A stretch of DNA of 64,000 nt from Geobacteraceae bacterium (lineage in GTDB: Bacteria > Desulfobacterota > Desulfuromonadia > Geobacterales > Geobacteraceae), in the NCBI GenBank assembly GCA_009773645.1, contig WSYB01000017.1, forward strand, positions 81,338 to 145,337, written 5' to 3'. The position numbers and the translations under genes are program-made. Position 1 is the first letter of the stretch. Every line of letters begins with the position of its first letter. Below the pieces are notes generated by a model. That model did not search any database. It had not been told where the DNA came from and saw only the letters and a program-made list of their open reading frames with translations. Positions 10,401-17,438 of the stretch are shown piece after piece.

Positions 10401-11210
10401 GCCGAAAACCAACGGCAGGCTCATGAGCGGTAAGTGGCAGTCAAAGGCGGGGAGCGGATCTCCCAGGGAAACGACCTGCTCCACCCCTGCGACCTTTGCC
10501 AAGAGGGATTTCAGCGCAGGATGGCACTCGACAATCACCCGCCCGCCGCGCTCGGCCACCAGCGGTGCGTAACGGACAAACTGGATGGTGTCCCCAAACC
10601 CCTGTTCCGCATGGAGGAGGATTGCACGGCCGCTGGGATCGGAACCGTCCCATTCCGGCTGCATGAAATTTCTCCTGGGTGATGTAAATTGCTTCTTTTT
10701 CCAGCGCCACTCATACTCCTGCCACCCCTCTCCGTAATCCCCCAGGAGGAGAAGGACGAGGGCAAGATTCCAGTGCGCCTCGCCGCAGTCGGGATTAATG
10801 TCCAGCGCATGGCGGTAGCATGCCGCCGCCTCAACGGGCTTTCCCATGGCCTGCATGGCGGTGCCGATGGTCACATGAGCCTCCGCGTAATGAGGCATGA
10901 GCCTGAGCGCTTCCCGGTAGCCGCAAATTGCCTCTTCATAGCGGCCGAGCTCAAGCAGGGCATTGCCGCGATTGTTGTGTGCCTCCGCGAAATCCGGCTT
11001 TAAGGCAAGCGCCTGCTCATAACAGGTTACCGCCTCGGCATACCTCTCCAAAGCATGGAGCGCATCACCGAGATGCAAGTATCCCTTCAGGTAATCGGGC
11101 CTTACCAGTAAGGCTTTTTTGCAGCATAAAGCCGCCTCGCTGACTTTCCCTTCCTTACGGAGAGCAATGCCGAGATCCACGAGATTTTCCGCAAGATCAG
11201 ATGCTATCAA
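4278..11210 (-). CDS. Giant TPR protein with two GT9-like and two OGT-type (GT41) domains
   Basis: 2310 residues, probable cytoplasmic protein glycosyltransferase. Order seen: TPRs 1-170; GT9-like about 190-445 (HAEQGFGDTIQFVRY, then VISIDTAVAHLAG and LLPFAPDWRW); TPRs 455-715; GT9-like about 735-995; TPRs 1025-1230; GT41 about 1280-1640; TPRs 1655-1900; GT41 about 1945-2310. Both GT41 domains keep VGYVSPDF..HP, whose His aligns with the essential His of human OGT, and LDTFPYNGTTTTCEALWMG. The position I align with the OGT catalytic Lys looks like Tyr, so activity needs checking. The start overlaps the next TPR-GT9 gene by 14 bases. It ends about 45 bases upstream of the flagellin promoter. 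Flagellin O-glycosylation is the likely role (inference). Confidence 0.85.
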   Translation of the reverse strand: MIASDLAENLVDLGIALRKEGKVSEAALCCKKALLVRPDYLKGYLHLGDALHALERYAEAVTCYEQALALKPDFAEAHNNRGNALLELGRYEEAICGYREALRLMPHYAEAHVTIGTAMQAMGKPVEAAACYRHALDINPDCGEAHWNLALVLLLLGDYGEGWQEYEWRWKKKQFTSPRRNFMQPEWDGSDPSGRAILLHAEQGFGDTIQFVRYAPLVAERGGRVIVECHPALKSLLAKVAGVEQVVSLGDPLPAFDCHLPLMSLPLVFGTTVDTIPADVPYVTPPEDQMKRWSKKLAHDDTFKVGLVWAGRAYPDRNRSCPFENFATLAGMPGTTFYTLQMGEEAAQAGTLPQGLCMADLTGEIGDFADTAALIAGLDLVISIDTAVAHLAGSMGKPVWVLLPFAPDWRWFLGRCDTPWYPSMRLFRQGKPGDWGNVLVNVRHALQGFAAEFYNNRGCSLDGEGMPDDAEHMFNTALALHPLYAEAHNNLGALLGGRGRHKEALGRYRKAISLKPEFAHAFYNMGNACNKLGRPDESLECYRQALKFAPHIAEIHHNLGLLLQSQGKTGEATASVQQALALKPDYPEALYSLGELYHSREMLAEAETCYEKVLGVEPDHVDSWNALGTVLQMQDRMDEAVACYRKALALQHDCVDALNNLGAALEGQGMYGEAAESYRRAISFVPDLAEAHWNLSLVQLLQGNFLDGFAGYQWRWRKKNPVRKREFSKPIWDGSGLNGRTVLLYGEQGFGDTFQLVRYVPLVAGRGGRVVVECQTAALKPVIERVAGVAAVVAQGEALPEFDVHYPLASLPFLFGTTLETIPALVPYVTPSPDLTKTWRQRIGADRSCKVGLVWKGRQSQVLNRKRSCRLETFAPLASLPGLTFYSLQLGDGAEEAGNPPQGMELADLTGDIGDFADTAAFIAGLDLIISIDTAVAHLAGAMGKPVWVLLPFAPDWRWLLDRDDSPWYPSMRLFRQEKSGDWQGVMIRVKEALAELVASAANAGLIPHPAGEGQTLPESDTDADAFNLLGIEAFKAGNYEKAAEMFSRAISANGHTSSFHNNLGIAFKELGRPDEAADCFRTALDINPVYPMAHYNLGIVLQNKGDFDGAVQCYQKALQLNPDYMEALNNQGNALQQLGRLDEAVQAYRQALAFNPAFFDASMSLGNALKEQGMLDAAVDSYHKALELKPDSHEAYNNLGNALKAKANPEAAIEACRKALQLKLDYQPSHSNLLFALHYSPKYEPMEIFAEHLRWARIQAEPLMNIAVSHPNSPILDRTLRVGYVSPDFRIHPVAFFIEPALAAHDHERFTVFCYSDVMSPDIFTRQLQNLPGQWRTIAGLSDEAAAEVIRRDKIDILVDLAGHTANNRMLMFARKPAPVQITWLGYPDTTGLAAMDYRITDAKADPPGLTEQLHTEQLLRLPATFLCYRPAQNAPDVGPLPSGESGHITFASFNNFAKVTPQAIALWARILLAVPGSRLMLKSLGLGEEVMQRRVQEMFASRGVTPDRLEMQGNNLSYLDHLDLYNRVDIALDTFPYNGTTTTCEALWMGTPVIALRGKTHVSRVGVSLLSTAGCGELIAETPEEYLETAVRLAHDREWLRTLREGLRGRLTRSPLTDVEGFTRSLEEAYRHVWQIWCEKSAAEEQVGADDSDFQETCYNLGNALKDHGRMDEAIECYRRALESEPGFYLARNNLGNALKEQGLLDEAVECFRKALETEPAYYPAHHNLGLALKEKGELDAAIGCFHSALEIKPDYANAYNGLGAVLKIQADIIGSIEYYRKALELNPVFFDAHIGLGNALRDAGELEAAIDAYRTALDVDNESHDVWNNLGVALKESGRPGRAVECLQKALALKPDSHEAYNNIGITLQAQARPDAAIDAYRRALELNPDYRSCHGNLLFAMHYSSTYTPREIFAEHLTWAKRHAEPLMAASFSCPNAPVPDRPLRVGYVSPDFKIHPVAFFIQPALAAHNHERFMVFCYSDAIVPDSFTEQLKKLPDQWRTIAGVSDEESAEVIRKDGIDILVDLAGHTANNRMLMFARKPAPIQISWLGYPDTTGLAAVDYRITDAKADPPGLTEQFHTEQLLRLPATFLCYRPAQNAPDVGPLPAGLTGPVTFASFNNFAKVTPEAIALWARILLAVPGSRLMLKSLGLGEESMQKHVQETFASHGVAPGRLEMQGNTLSYLGHLDLYNRVDIALDTFPYNGTTTTCEALWMGVPVITLRGKTHVSRVGVSLLSTAGCGELIAETPEEYLETAVRLAHDREGLRTLREGLRGRLTRSPLTDAEGFTRSLEGAYRYVWQIWCEKC

Positions 11211-13107
11211 TACTTCCTCCGGATAATTCCAGCAAGGCGGTCCTTACTTTTCCGATCACCCCGGGCCAGTCATGCAGTTTCTCCTGGCGGAAGAGCCGCA
11301 TGGTGGGATACCAGGGGCTGTCGTCACGGCCGAGGAGCCAGCGCCAGTCCGGCACAAAGGGGAGCAAGACCCAGACTGGCGCGGCGATTGCACCGGCCAG
11401 ATGGGCTACCGACGTGTCGATGGAGATCACCAGGTCAAGATTCGCGATGAGCGCCGCAGTGTCGGCAAAATCCCTGATCCCGCCGGCCAGGTCGATTATC
11501 TTCATGCCTTCCGGCGGCATCGCCGCCTGGTCCCTCTCCCCCCCCGTCTGAAGCGAATAAAACGTTACCCCCGGCAACGTTGCCAAGGGGGCAAAATTCC
11601 TGAGCGGGCAGGACCGCTTGCGGTTGATGGGGTGATCCTGTCGTCCCGTCCAGACCAGCCCGACTTTGAACGATCCGTCATCCATCAGCTTTTCCCCCCA
11701 GCTTTCCACTAGCTGGGGGGAAGGGGTGAGGTAGGGAACGCTTGCGGGAATGGTCTCAAGTGTTGTGCCGAACACCATCGGCAGGCTCATGAGCGGCAGG
11801 TGAAGATCAAAATCAGGGAGTTTTGCACCGTTGGACACAACACGTTCTACGCCGGGCACGCGTGCCAGGAGTGATGCCAAGTCAGCCGGGGATTCAAGGA
11901 TCACCCGCCCGCCCCGCTCCGCCACAAGTGTTGCGTAACGGACCATCATTACGGTGTCGCCGAACCCCTGTTCCGAGTGGAGCAGAATGGTGCGGCCGTT
12001 AAGCATGGAACCATCCCACTGCGGCTGGGAAAATTCCCGCAAGGGCACCGGCTCTTTCCTGGCAAAACGCCATTCATACCCCTTGAAGCCTTCAGTCAGT
12101 TCTCCATTCAAAAGCACCAGGCAAGACAGGTTAAACTTTTCCTCGCCGGAGTCAGGATGCTTTCCCAGCAATTGACAGTAGCATGGAATCGCCTCATCCA
12201 TAAGCCCTGCTTCCTGAAGCGCTATACAGAGATTATGATGGGCCTCGTAATGCACGGGACGCAACATCAGCGCCTGCCTGAAGCATGGTGCGGCATCGTC
12301 GAATTTCCCCTGCGCCACATAGGCAAGGCCGAGATTGTAGTGGGCTTCGAACATGGCGGGGGCACGGGCCAGCACCTTTCGATAATGACTCACGGCATCA
12401 TCGAATTTCCCCTGGGACTGTAACATCTCACCCAGCCTGTAATGCACGTCGGTAAAATCAGGAGAGAGCGTCACCGCCTGCACATAGCAGTCAGCGGCAT
12501 CTTCCGGTTTTCCCTGCGCCTGCAGGGCGAGACCCATATTGTAGAGGGCTCCGGCATCCGATGGTCTCAGCGACAGAATCTTCCGGTAAGCTTCGACGGC
12601 TTCTTCCAGCCTGTTTTGAGAGTGAAGGATGACGACCAGGTTGAAAATAACTTCCACATAATCCGGTTTCAGTATCAACGCTTTTCGGTAATATTCCTCA
12701 GCCTCGTCCAGCCTTCCCAGACTTCTTAAAGCGGCTCCAAGACCGTTATAGGCATCCGTAAAATCAGGATCCCGGGACACGGCTTGCCGGTAGCAGGCAA
12801 TCGCATCTTCAAATTTCTCCATTCTGCTGAGGGTATTGCCGAGATTATAGCTGGCCAAGGCAAAACCGGGCCGTAAGTAGAGTGCTTTCCGGTATCTAAG
12901 GACCGCATCATTATATCTCCCCTGCCTGTCCAGCAGAGTCCCCCACAGGTTGTAGGTTTCGGCGTTGAAAGGACCCATGGAAAACACATTCATGAAGGCA
13001 CTTTCCGCTTGATCAAATCTCCCCTCCTCATAACAGCCGGCGCCCTGTTGATTGTACAGATCTGAATTCGGGAAAAGTTTTGTCGAGTGGGTAGAGTCTT
13101 CCATCAT
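11197..13107 (-). CDS. TPR protein with C-terminal GT9-like glycosyltransferase domain
   Basis: 636 residues from the ATG at 13107 (an in-frame ATG at 13173 gives 658 but no better ribosome site and a Cys/Arg-rich extension). About ten TPR units fill residues 15-345 (for example KALYLRPGFALASYNLGNTL). A GT9-like domain follows at about 375-635, with HSEQGFGDTVMMVRY, a KVGLVWTGR strand, and VISIDTSVAHLAG plus LLPFVPDWRW. This is the same module that occurs twice in the giant neighbour, with which it overlaps by 14 bases, so the two are co-translated. The two proteins probably work on the same substrate, plausibly flagellin. Confidence 0.82.
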   Translation of the reverse strand: MMEDSTHSTKLFPNSDLYNQQGAGCYEEGRFDQAESAFMNVFSMGPFNAETYNLWGTLLDRQGRYNDAVLRYRKALYLRPGFALASYNLGNTLSRMEKFEDAIACYRQAVSRDPDFTDAYNGLGAALRSLGRLDEAEEYYRKALILKPDYVEVIFNLVVILHSQNRLEEAVEAYRKILSLRPSDAGALYNMGLALQAQGKPEDAADCYVQAVTLSPDFTDVHYRLGEMLQSQGKFDDAVSHYRKVLARAPAMFEAHYNLGLAYVAQGKFDDAAPCFRQALMLRPVHYEAHHNLCIALQEAGLMDEAIPCYCQLLGKHPDSGEEKFNLSCLVLLNGELTEGFKGYEWRFARKEPVPLREFSQPQWDGSMLNGRTILLHSEQGFGDTVMMVRYATLVAERGGRVILESPADLASLLARVPGVERVVSNGAKLPDFDLHLPLMSLPMVFGTTLETIPASVPYLTPSPQLVESWGEKLMDDGSFKVGLVWTGRQDHPINRKRSCPLRNFAPLATLPGVTFYSLQTGGERDQAAMPPEGMKIIDLAGGIRDFADTAALIANLDLVISIDTSVAHLAGAIAAPVWVLLPFVPDWRWLLGRDDSPWYPTMRLFRQEKLHDWPGVIGKVRTALLELSGGSIDSI

Positions 13108-13185
13108 CCGGTTCCGGGCTCTTTGAAAAAAGCAAAGCTGGCAAGTTTGTTGCACCGAAATAGCGTGCAGCATTCAAGGGTATTT

Positions 13186-13200
13186 GCAAGAATCTTGCCC
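13186..13200 (-). promoter_or_regulatory. Possible sigma54 promoter of the TPR-GT9 / giant GT operon
   Basis: Minus strand GGGCAA-GATTC-TTGC keeps the essential GG and GC with 10 bases between them, but departs from TGGCAC at two positions. It lies about 80 bases upstream of the chosen start. Confidence 0.4.
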
Positions 13201-13279
13201 CGCAGATTATGGGATTTCGGTGTCAAATCGGAATTCACCCCTGCGAATGTAAAACACGTATCTAAAGGACACATAAATA

Positions 13280-13425
13280 GTTTCCAGATAGGAAACGAGG
13301 ATTTTTTTGTTCTGGCAAGGAAATCAAGGGATTGCGCGGAGGCGTACATCGGTACGCCGCACAAGCAAGCCTGCAGATTGACACCGCCAGGGCGAAAAAA
13401 GACCGTTTCCGGATGGAAACTAAAT
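13280..13425. repeat. Dispersed palindromic element, family B, copy 1
   Basis: About 145 bp shared with 32892-33033. The ends are inverted repeats (TAGTTTCCAGATAGGAAAC against the reverse complement of GTTTCCGGATGGAAACTA), and the centre holds a smaller palindrome, GGCGTACATCGGTACGCC. No ORF of its own. It fills much of the 379-base gap before the + strand TPR gene, and its right end runs into that gene's promoter. Confidence 0.75.
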
Positions 13426-13447
13426 ATATTTTGATTTGTGCCGATAA
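13421..13447 (+). promoter_or_regulatory. Sigma28 promoter of the + strand TPR gene
   Basis: TAAATATA (13421-13428), 11 bases, GCCGATAA (13440-13447). The -10 is a perfect sigma28 match, the spacing is exact and the -35 matches at 5 of 8. The -35 overlaps the right terminus of the family B repeat. The start codon is 40 bases downstream. Confidence 0.8.
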
Positions 13448-13486
13448 TCAGCAATAAGAAAAAAACCAGGGTGCAGGGGTGAACAA

Positions 13487-14674
13487 ATGGACTTAAATCC
13501 AGGCGTAGAAAAGGTGTTCGCGGCGCTTTCCTCCCAGCAGGACTTGCGGGACGGGGCTGCGACCACGTCTTTGTCAAGCGGGATCACGCTGTTTCAGAAT
13601 AAGAAATATAAGGAGGCCGCTGCCGCCTTCAGAATGGCAACCGCCTACAAGCCCGATTATATCGATGCATACAATTTCATGGCAAGCGCATACCTCCAGT
13701 CGGGCAAAAACAAGGAGGCGATCGACGCCTACAAGATATCGCTCCAGCTCGATAAATCCCAGGATGAAATTCATGTTAATCTGGCGAATATTTACATTGC
13801 CGAAAAACGCAACAACGAAGCGGAAAAAGAATTAAAGGTTGCCGCGAACCTGAATCCGCAATCCTCTCTTGCTCCCTATACGCTCGGTCATCTTTATCTC
13901 CAGACGAATCGCCCGAAAGATGCGGTGGATCAGTTCAAGAAGGTCATCAGTCTTGAGCCCAAAAACGGCAACGGGCAATATGCTCTAGGTCTTGCCTATA
14001 ATCGGCTCGGCCAGTACGACGATGCGGTGAAAGAACTTAAACAGGCGGTCACCCTGAAAAAGGATTTCGCGCTTGCAAATTATGAGTTGGGCAACGCTTA
14101 CGCAGGTCAGGGACAAATGGAGCAGGCACGGGAACAGGTCGCCGTACTGAAAAAAATAAATACCAGTCAATCAAATACCCTTGCTAAGGATCTTGACAAA
14201 TCAATCAGTCAGCCCAAAATATACTCATTCAATGACGCAAACAGCTCCTTCGGTCCCTATTCAACATTTGGTGCAGCTACGTCTCTCATTATACTTGGTC
14301 TCGCAGCGCCAAGTTCCTCCAAAGACTTTACCATGCAGTTCCAGTTCGACTCGGGGATGGATGTCGGTTCGGTAATGACCCTGTCAAACTGGTCGATCAG
14401 CAAGGCTTCCGGTGGCCCTGGAGGGATTTACAACAACGGCATCAGCCTTCATCAGGGAGATCAGATTTCCGTATCCCCGGTTCCGAAGAGTGTCACCTTC
14501 GACCCGGAGACATCTCAGGCAACGGTCACGTTTTCAATTACCCAGAATGAAGCAGGCACCGGCGTCATCGACCCGTCCCACCTGGTCTTCAAATTTTCCG
14601 GCACGGATGTTAATGGGAAACAAATGGACCCGAACGCAGATGAGTACGACGGATTTGCAGGAGAACCATTTTAA
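13487..14674 (+). CDS. TPR protein with C-terminal beta-rich domain, sigma28 regulon
   Basis: 395 residues. Six or seven TPR units at about 28-235 (for example FRMATAYKPDYIDAYNFMAS, KKVISLEPKNGNGQYALGLA). The C-terminal part (about 250-395) has no TPR and looks like a beta sandwich: alternating FTMQFQFDSGMDVGSVMTLSN, SVTFDPETSQATVTFS and HLVFKFSG segments, similar in feel to Ig-like or big-domain folds. No signal peptide is seen. AGGGGT precedes the ATG, and the promoter is sigma28-type, so it should be made with the filament. I do not recognise a named family. A role with flagellin export or modification is plausible only from context. Confidence 0.75.
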   Translation: MDLNPGVEKVFAALSSQQDLRDGAATTSLSSGITLFQNKKYKEAAAAFRMATAYKPDYIDAYNFMASAYLQSGKNKEAIDAYKISLQLDKSQDEIHVNLANIYIAEKRNNEAEKELKVAANLNPQSSLAPYTLGHLYLQTNRPKDAVDQFKKVISLEPKNGNGQYALGLAYNRLGQYDDAVKELKQAVTLKKDFALANYELGNAYAGQGQMEQAREQVAVLKKINTSQSNTLAKDLDKSISQPKIYSFNDANSSFGPYSTFGAATSLIILGLAAPSSSKDFTMQFQFDSGMDVGSVMTLSNWSISKASGGPGGIYNNGISLHQGDQISVSPVPKSVTFDPETSQATVTFSITQNEAGTGVIDPSHLVFKFSGTDVNGKQMDPNADEYDGFAGEPF

Positions 14675-14695
14675 ATCATTACGGGAAATCTCCAA

Positions 14696-14890
14696 CGGAT
14701 TATCCTAGACAAAAACGGCAATTGGACACGGATTAACACGGAAAAAGCGGATTAAAACTTATAATTCAAGGAGATAAACCGGGTTACTACCACAACCTTT
14801 TAGGTTAATGCTCTCCATGGTTTAAATCCGTGAAATCCGTATAAATCAGATTTGATCCGTGTTCAAAATGCTTTTTCTAGGATTATATAA
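14696..14890. repeat. Dispersed palindromic element, family A, copy 2
   Basis: The core 14710-14879 matches copy 1 at 1440-1609. In this copy longer terminal inverted repeats can be seen: TATCCTAGACAAAAA on the left and TTTTTCTAGGATTATA on the right. It fills most of the 339-base gap between the TPR and PilZ genes; nothing else is evident there. Confidence 0.75.
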
Positions 14891-15013
14891 ATACTGCCGG
14901 CAGTCGGCATCTGCTAAAAGTCAAATTTTTGAATGCTCCACGTCAATTAAATTGAAGAAACTGAAATCAACCCCGGGATCGGGATAAAGGCGTATTGGAG
15001 GGGGAAGTCGGCA

Positions 15014-15811
15014 ATGGCTGGAAAACCAATTGTTTTTGAAAAATATTTCCTTGTGGATCATCAGGTCAATATCGGCGTCCAACTTACTGACAACAAGTTC
15101 TACGAAGACACCGCTGCAATTAAATTTATCCAGGGTGACCGGCTTCAACTGGAGTTATACGGCGATGGACTGTCACACGGGGTTGTAACGGAGGCCGGCG
15201 CCCAAGTTGTTATAACCAGCAAAGAAGCCTGGGCGCTCTGCCGCTGCCATGCCGTCCTCGAAAAGGAAGTTATCGGCAAAGAGATGGACCTCAGGCTCAT
15301 CAGTCAGGTTGATGTCCAGCAGCGCCGTGAATATTTTCGTCTTGACGTATGCATTCCAATTCTTTATTCAATCCCGGAAGACCAGCAGCTAAGGGGCGTT
15401 TACGAAGAGTGGAATGGGAAAAAACTTGCCAGCGGGCTAATCCCTTCGCCGGCAATGATTCCGTGCAATGAAGGCTTTAAAGTTATCGACTGGAACAATG
15501 GGGATGAAATAAAACCATGCAATGCGAATCTGAGCGGCGGTGGATTGAGATTCAAGATGAAGGATTCTTTGACGCCCGGCACCCTGGTGCACCTGGCAAT
15601 TTTTCTTCCACTTGTCCCCGCCAGGGTAATCTATGCAGTCGGCGCCGTAGTGCGTGCAAATGAAATACGGCTAACCTGGGACAAGCACTCGTCTTACTCC
15701 ACCGGCATTGAATTCAAGTTCATTGATGAAAAGGACCGGGAAACCATCATTTCCTATATTTTTAATGAGCAGCGCAACAAATTGAGGGAAAAGGCAGAAA
15801 AAAAAGGATGA
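15014..15811 (+). CDS. PilZ-domain c-di-GMP receptor (YcgR-like)
   Basis: 265 residues. The N-terminal half (about 10-105) fits the YcgR-N-type beta domain. The PilZ signature follows: QQRREYFRL supplies the RxxxR arginines near residue 103, and NLSGGGLRF supplies the (D/N)xSxxG motif near 178. Proteins of this kind bind c-di-GMP and act on the motor as a brake or on surface behaviour. It converges on motB/motA, which suits a motor function. GGAGGGGG precedes the ATG. An insert between the two c-di-GMP motifs is longer than in short PilZ proteins. Confidence 0.85.
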   Translation: MAGKPIVFEKYFLVDHQVNIGVQLTDNKFYEDTAAIKFIQGDRLQLELYGDGLSHGVVTEAGAQVVITSKEAWALCRCHAVLEKEVIGKEMDLRLISQVDVQQRREYFRLDVCIPILYSIPEDQQLRGVYEEWNGKKLASGLIPSPAMIPCNEGFKVIDWNNGDEIKPCNANLSGGGLRFKMKDSLTPGTLVHLAIFLPLVPARVIYAVGAVVRANEIRLTWDKHSSYSTGIEFKFIDEKDRETIISYIFNEQRNKLREKAEKKG

Positions 15812-15833
15812 GTTTTGTGGTCTGACGAGATAT

Positions 15834-15868
15834 AAACTTTGAACCTGGAACTTCGAACTTTGAATCGC
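15834..15868. repeat. Heptanucleotide repeat array (GAAC class), PilZ/motB junction
   Basis: Units GAACCTG, GAACTTC, GAACTTT, GAATCGC in strict 7-base register between two convergent genes. Confidence 0.65.
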
Positions 15869-15881
15869 TGTTAACAGGCTG

Positions 15882-16664
15882 TCAAGGTTCTCCCCTCTCG
15901 TTTTCCGTCGAAAGCATGACTATATCCACCCTGCGATTTTTGCCTCTTCCCTCGGCGGTGCTGTTATCAACTATGGGCCGATGCTCACCGTAGCCGGTTG
16001 CCGACAGAGTGTCCGGATCGAACTTGTAGTAATCAATCATGTAGTGCACGATATTTGTTGCCCTGGTGGTGGAAAGTTCCCAGTTGGAGTGGAATGCCGG
16101 CGAACTTATCGGAACATTGTCGGTGTGTCCTTCGACCCTCAGGGAGTTCGTGTATGTGTTCAGGGATTCAACGATCTTTGCCAGGTACGGATAGGAACTC
16201 TGTTTTACCACGGCGCTTCCCGAATCGAAGAAACCCGCTTCCTTGAGACTGACGACCAGTCCGCGCCGGTTTATATCCACGCTGACTTTATCCTGCAGCC
16301 CATGCTTTAATAAGTAAGCATCGATGGCGGCCTTTATCTCCTTGAAGTCCTTTTCTTCCGCGTGGGTCCGCCCCTTGGTTGTCTGATTCGGGCGCTTGCC
16401 GGCATTTAATATATCCGGGCGAAGAGAAGGGATTATTCTCATATCGCTGGTTTCAATGATAGTAGGCTTCGCACCTGCACCGGTCTTTGTGTATCCGAAG
16501 GATTCCCGCATTGATTGAATGACCTGCTCGACCTTTTGCTTGTCGGTCTGTGACATGGCGTAGAGGGTAACAAATACGGCAAACAAAAGGGTTATGAAAT
16601 CGGCGTAAGATACCAGCCAGCGCTCCTGATTCACTTCCTTTTCCGGTTTTTTTTGCCTTCCCAT
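15882..16664 (-). CDS. motB: Flagellar motor stator protein MotB
   Basis: 260 residues. It anchors the stator to peptidoglycan and carries the ion-binding aspartate. Membrane segment at about 16-38 with RWLVSYADFITLLFAVF; Asp22 is the expected ion-binding residue. The OmpA-like peptidoglycan-binding domain is at about 130-250 with RVEGHTDNVP and GKNRRVDIV. The start ATG directly abuts the motA stop. Intact, unlike its partner. Confidence 0.93.
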   Translation of the reverse strand: MGRQKKPEKEVNQERWLVSYADFITLLFAVFVTLYAMSQTDKQKVEQVIQSMRESFGYTKTGAGAKPTIIETSDMRIIPSLRPDILNAGKRPNQTTKGRTHAEEKDFKEIKAAIDAYLLKHGLQDKVSVDINRRGLVVSLKEAGFFDSGSAVVKQSSYPYLAKIVESLNTYTNSLRVEGHTDNVPISSPAFHSNWELSTTRATNIVHYMIDYYKFDPDTLSATGYGEHRPIVDNSTAEGRGKNRRVDIVMLSTENERGEP

Positions 16665-17426
16665 CTATTTCCCCTTTTTTTCGCCGCCATCGTGCATGTA
16701 AGACCGCAGCTTCTGCTCAATGAAGTGGGGGTTTTCGCCGTTCTGGATAGCGATGAGCCCTTCGATCACCATCTCCTTCTGCTGCACTTCAGCTTTCAAC
16801 CTTTGCTTCAGCTTGGTCCCGAAAGGAATACAGATGATATTGGCGGTCATCAGACCGTAAATGGTCGCCACAAAGGCAACGGCAATGCCCGCTCCCAGCT
16901 TGGACGAATCGGAAAGGTTGTTCATGACATGGATAAGCCCCAATACGGCGCCGATTATCCCGATGGTCGGCGCAAACCCGCCGGCGGCCTCGAACACCTC
17001 AGCGCTCGCCTTTGCGTGCTCTTCATATGAGGAAAGCTCTATCTCCATGGTTTCCCGCAGCTTTTGCGGGTCTATCCCGTCCACCACCAGGGATATCCCC
17101 TTTTTTGTAAAGCGGTCACTGATTGACTGCGCTTCCTGTTCCAGGGAAATCAGGCCGTTTCTCCTCGCCTTGGCGGCATAACCGATGATATCCTTGATGA
17201 TCCCTTCGGGATTGGCACTGGGAGGGAAGAGCGCCTTTTTCGCGTCTTTCACTGCCTGCAGGATGGTTGGCAGCGGGAAACTGACGAAGGTTGCGCCGAA
17301 GGTGCCGCCGAGGACGATTATCGCCGCGGTAGGCTGAAGGATTGCGCTGACTAATTGTGGCGATATCCATAACATTCCAGTCTCGCTGATGGAAGCGAAT
17401 ATAGGTCTTTTGTTATCCGTTACCAC
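16665..17426 (-). CDS. motA: Flagellar motor stator protein MotA, first membrane segment apparently lost
   Basis: 253 residues from a GTG. MotA pairs with MotB to form the stator ion channel. Membrane segments 2-4 are seen (about 34-55 with TAAIIVLGGTFGATFVSFP; about 150-172 with GFAPTIGIIGAVLGLIHVM; about 184-205), plus the C-terminal VIEGLIAIQNGENP. Residues 1-30 (MVTDNKRPIFASISETGMLW) are not hydrophobic and do not resemble MotA segment 1. The usual MotA start, MDIATI, is present in another frame from 17370, then that frame leaves MotA. This looks like a short deletion with frameshift, or a sequence error. Function is doubtful. Confidence 0.75.
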   Translation of the reverse strand: MVTDNKRPIFASISETGMLWISPQLVSAILQPTAAIIVLGGTFGATFVSFPLPTILQAVKDAKKALFPPSANPEGIIKDIIGYAAKARRNGLISLEQEAQSISDRFTKKGISLVVDGIDPQKLRETMEIELSSYEEHAKASAEVFEAAGGFAPTIGIIGAVLGLIHVMNNLSDSSKLGAGIAVAFVATIYGLMTANIICIPFGTKLKQRLKAEVQQKEMVIEGLIAIQNGENPHFIEQKLRSYMHDGGEKKGK

Positions 17427-17438
17427 ATCATGTGGATG

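Noticed and set aside
8200..11000. Many + strand ORFs over the glycosyltransferase genes
   Set aside because: They are complements of the TPR and GT9 repeats with no start signals or domains of their own.
17116..17370. 84-residue ORF starting MDIATI
   Set aside because: Not a gene on its own; only its first residues look like MotA, the rest is an off-frame shadow. Used as evidence for a motA lesion.
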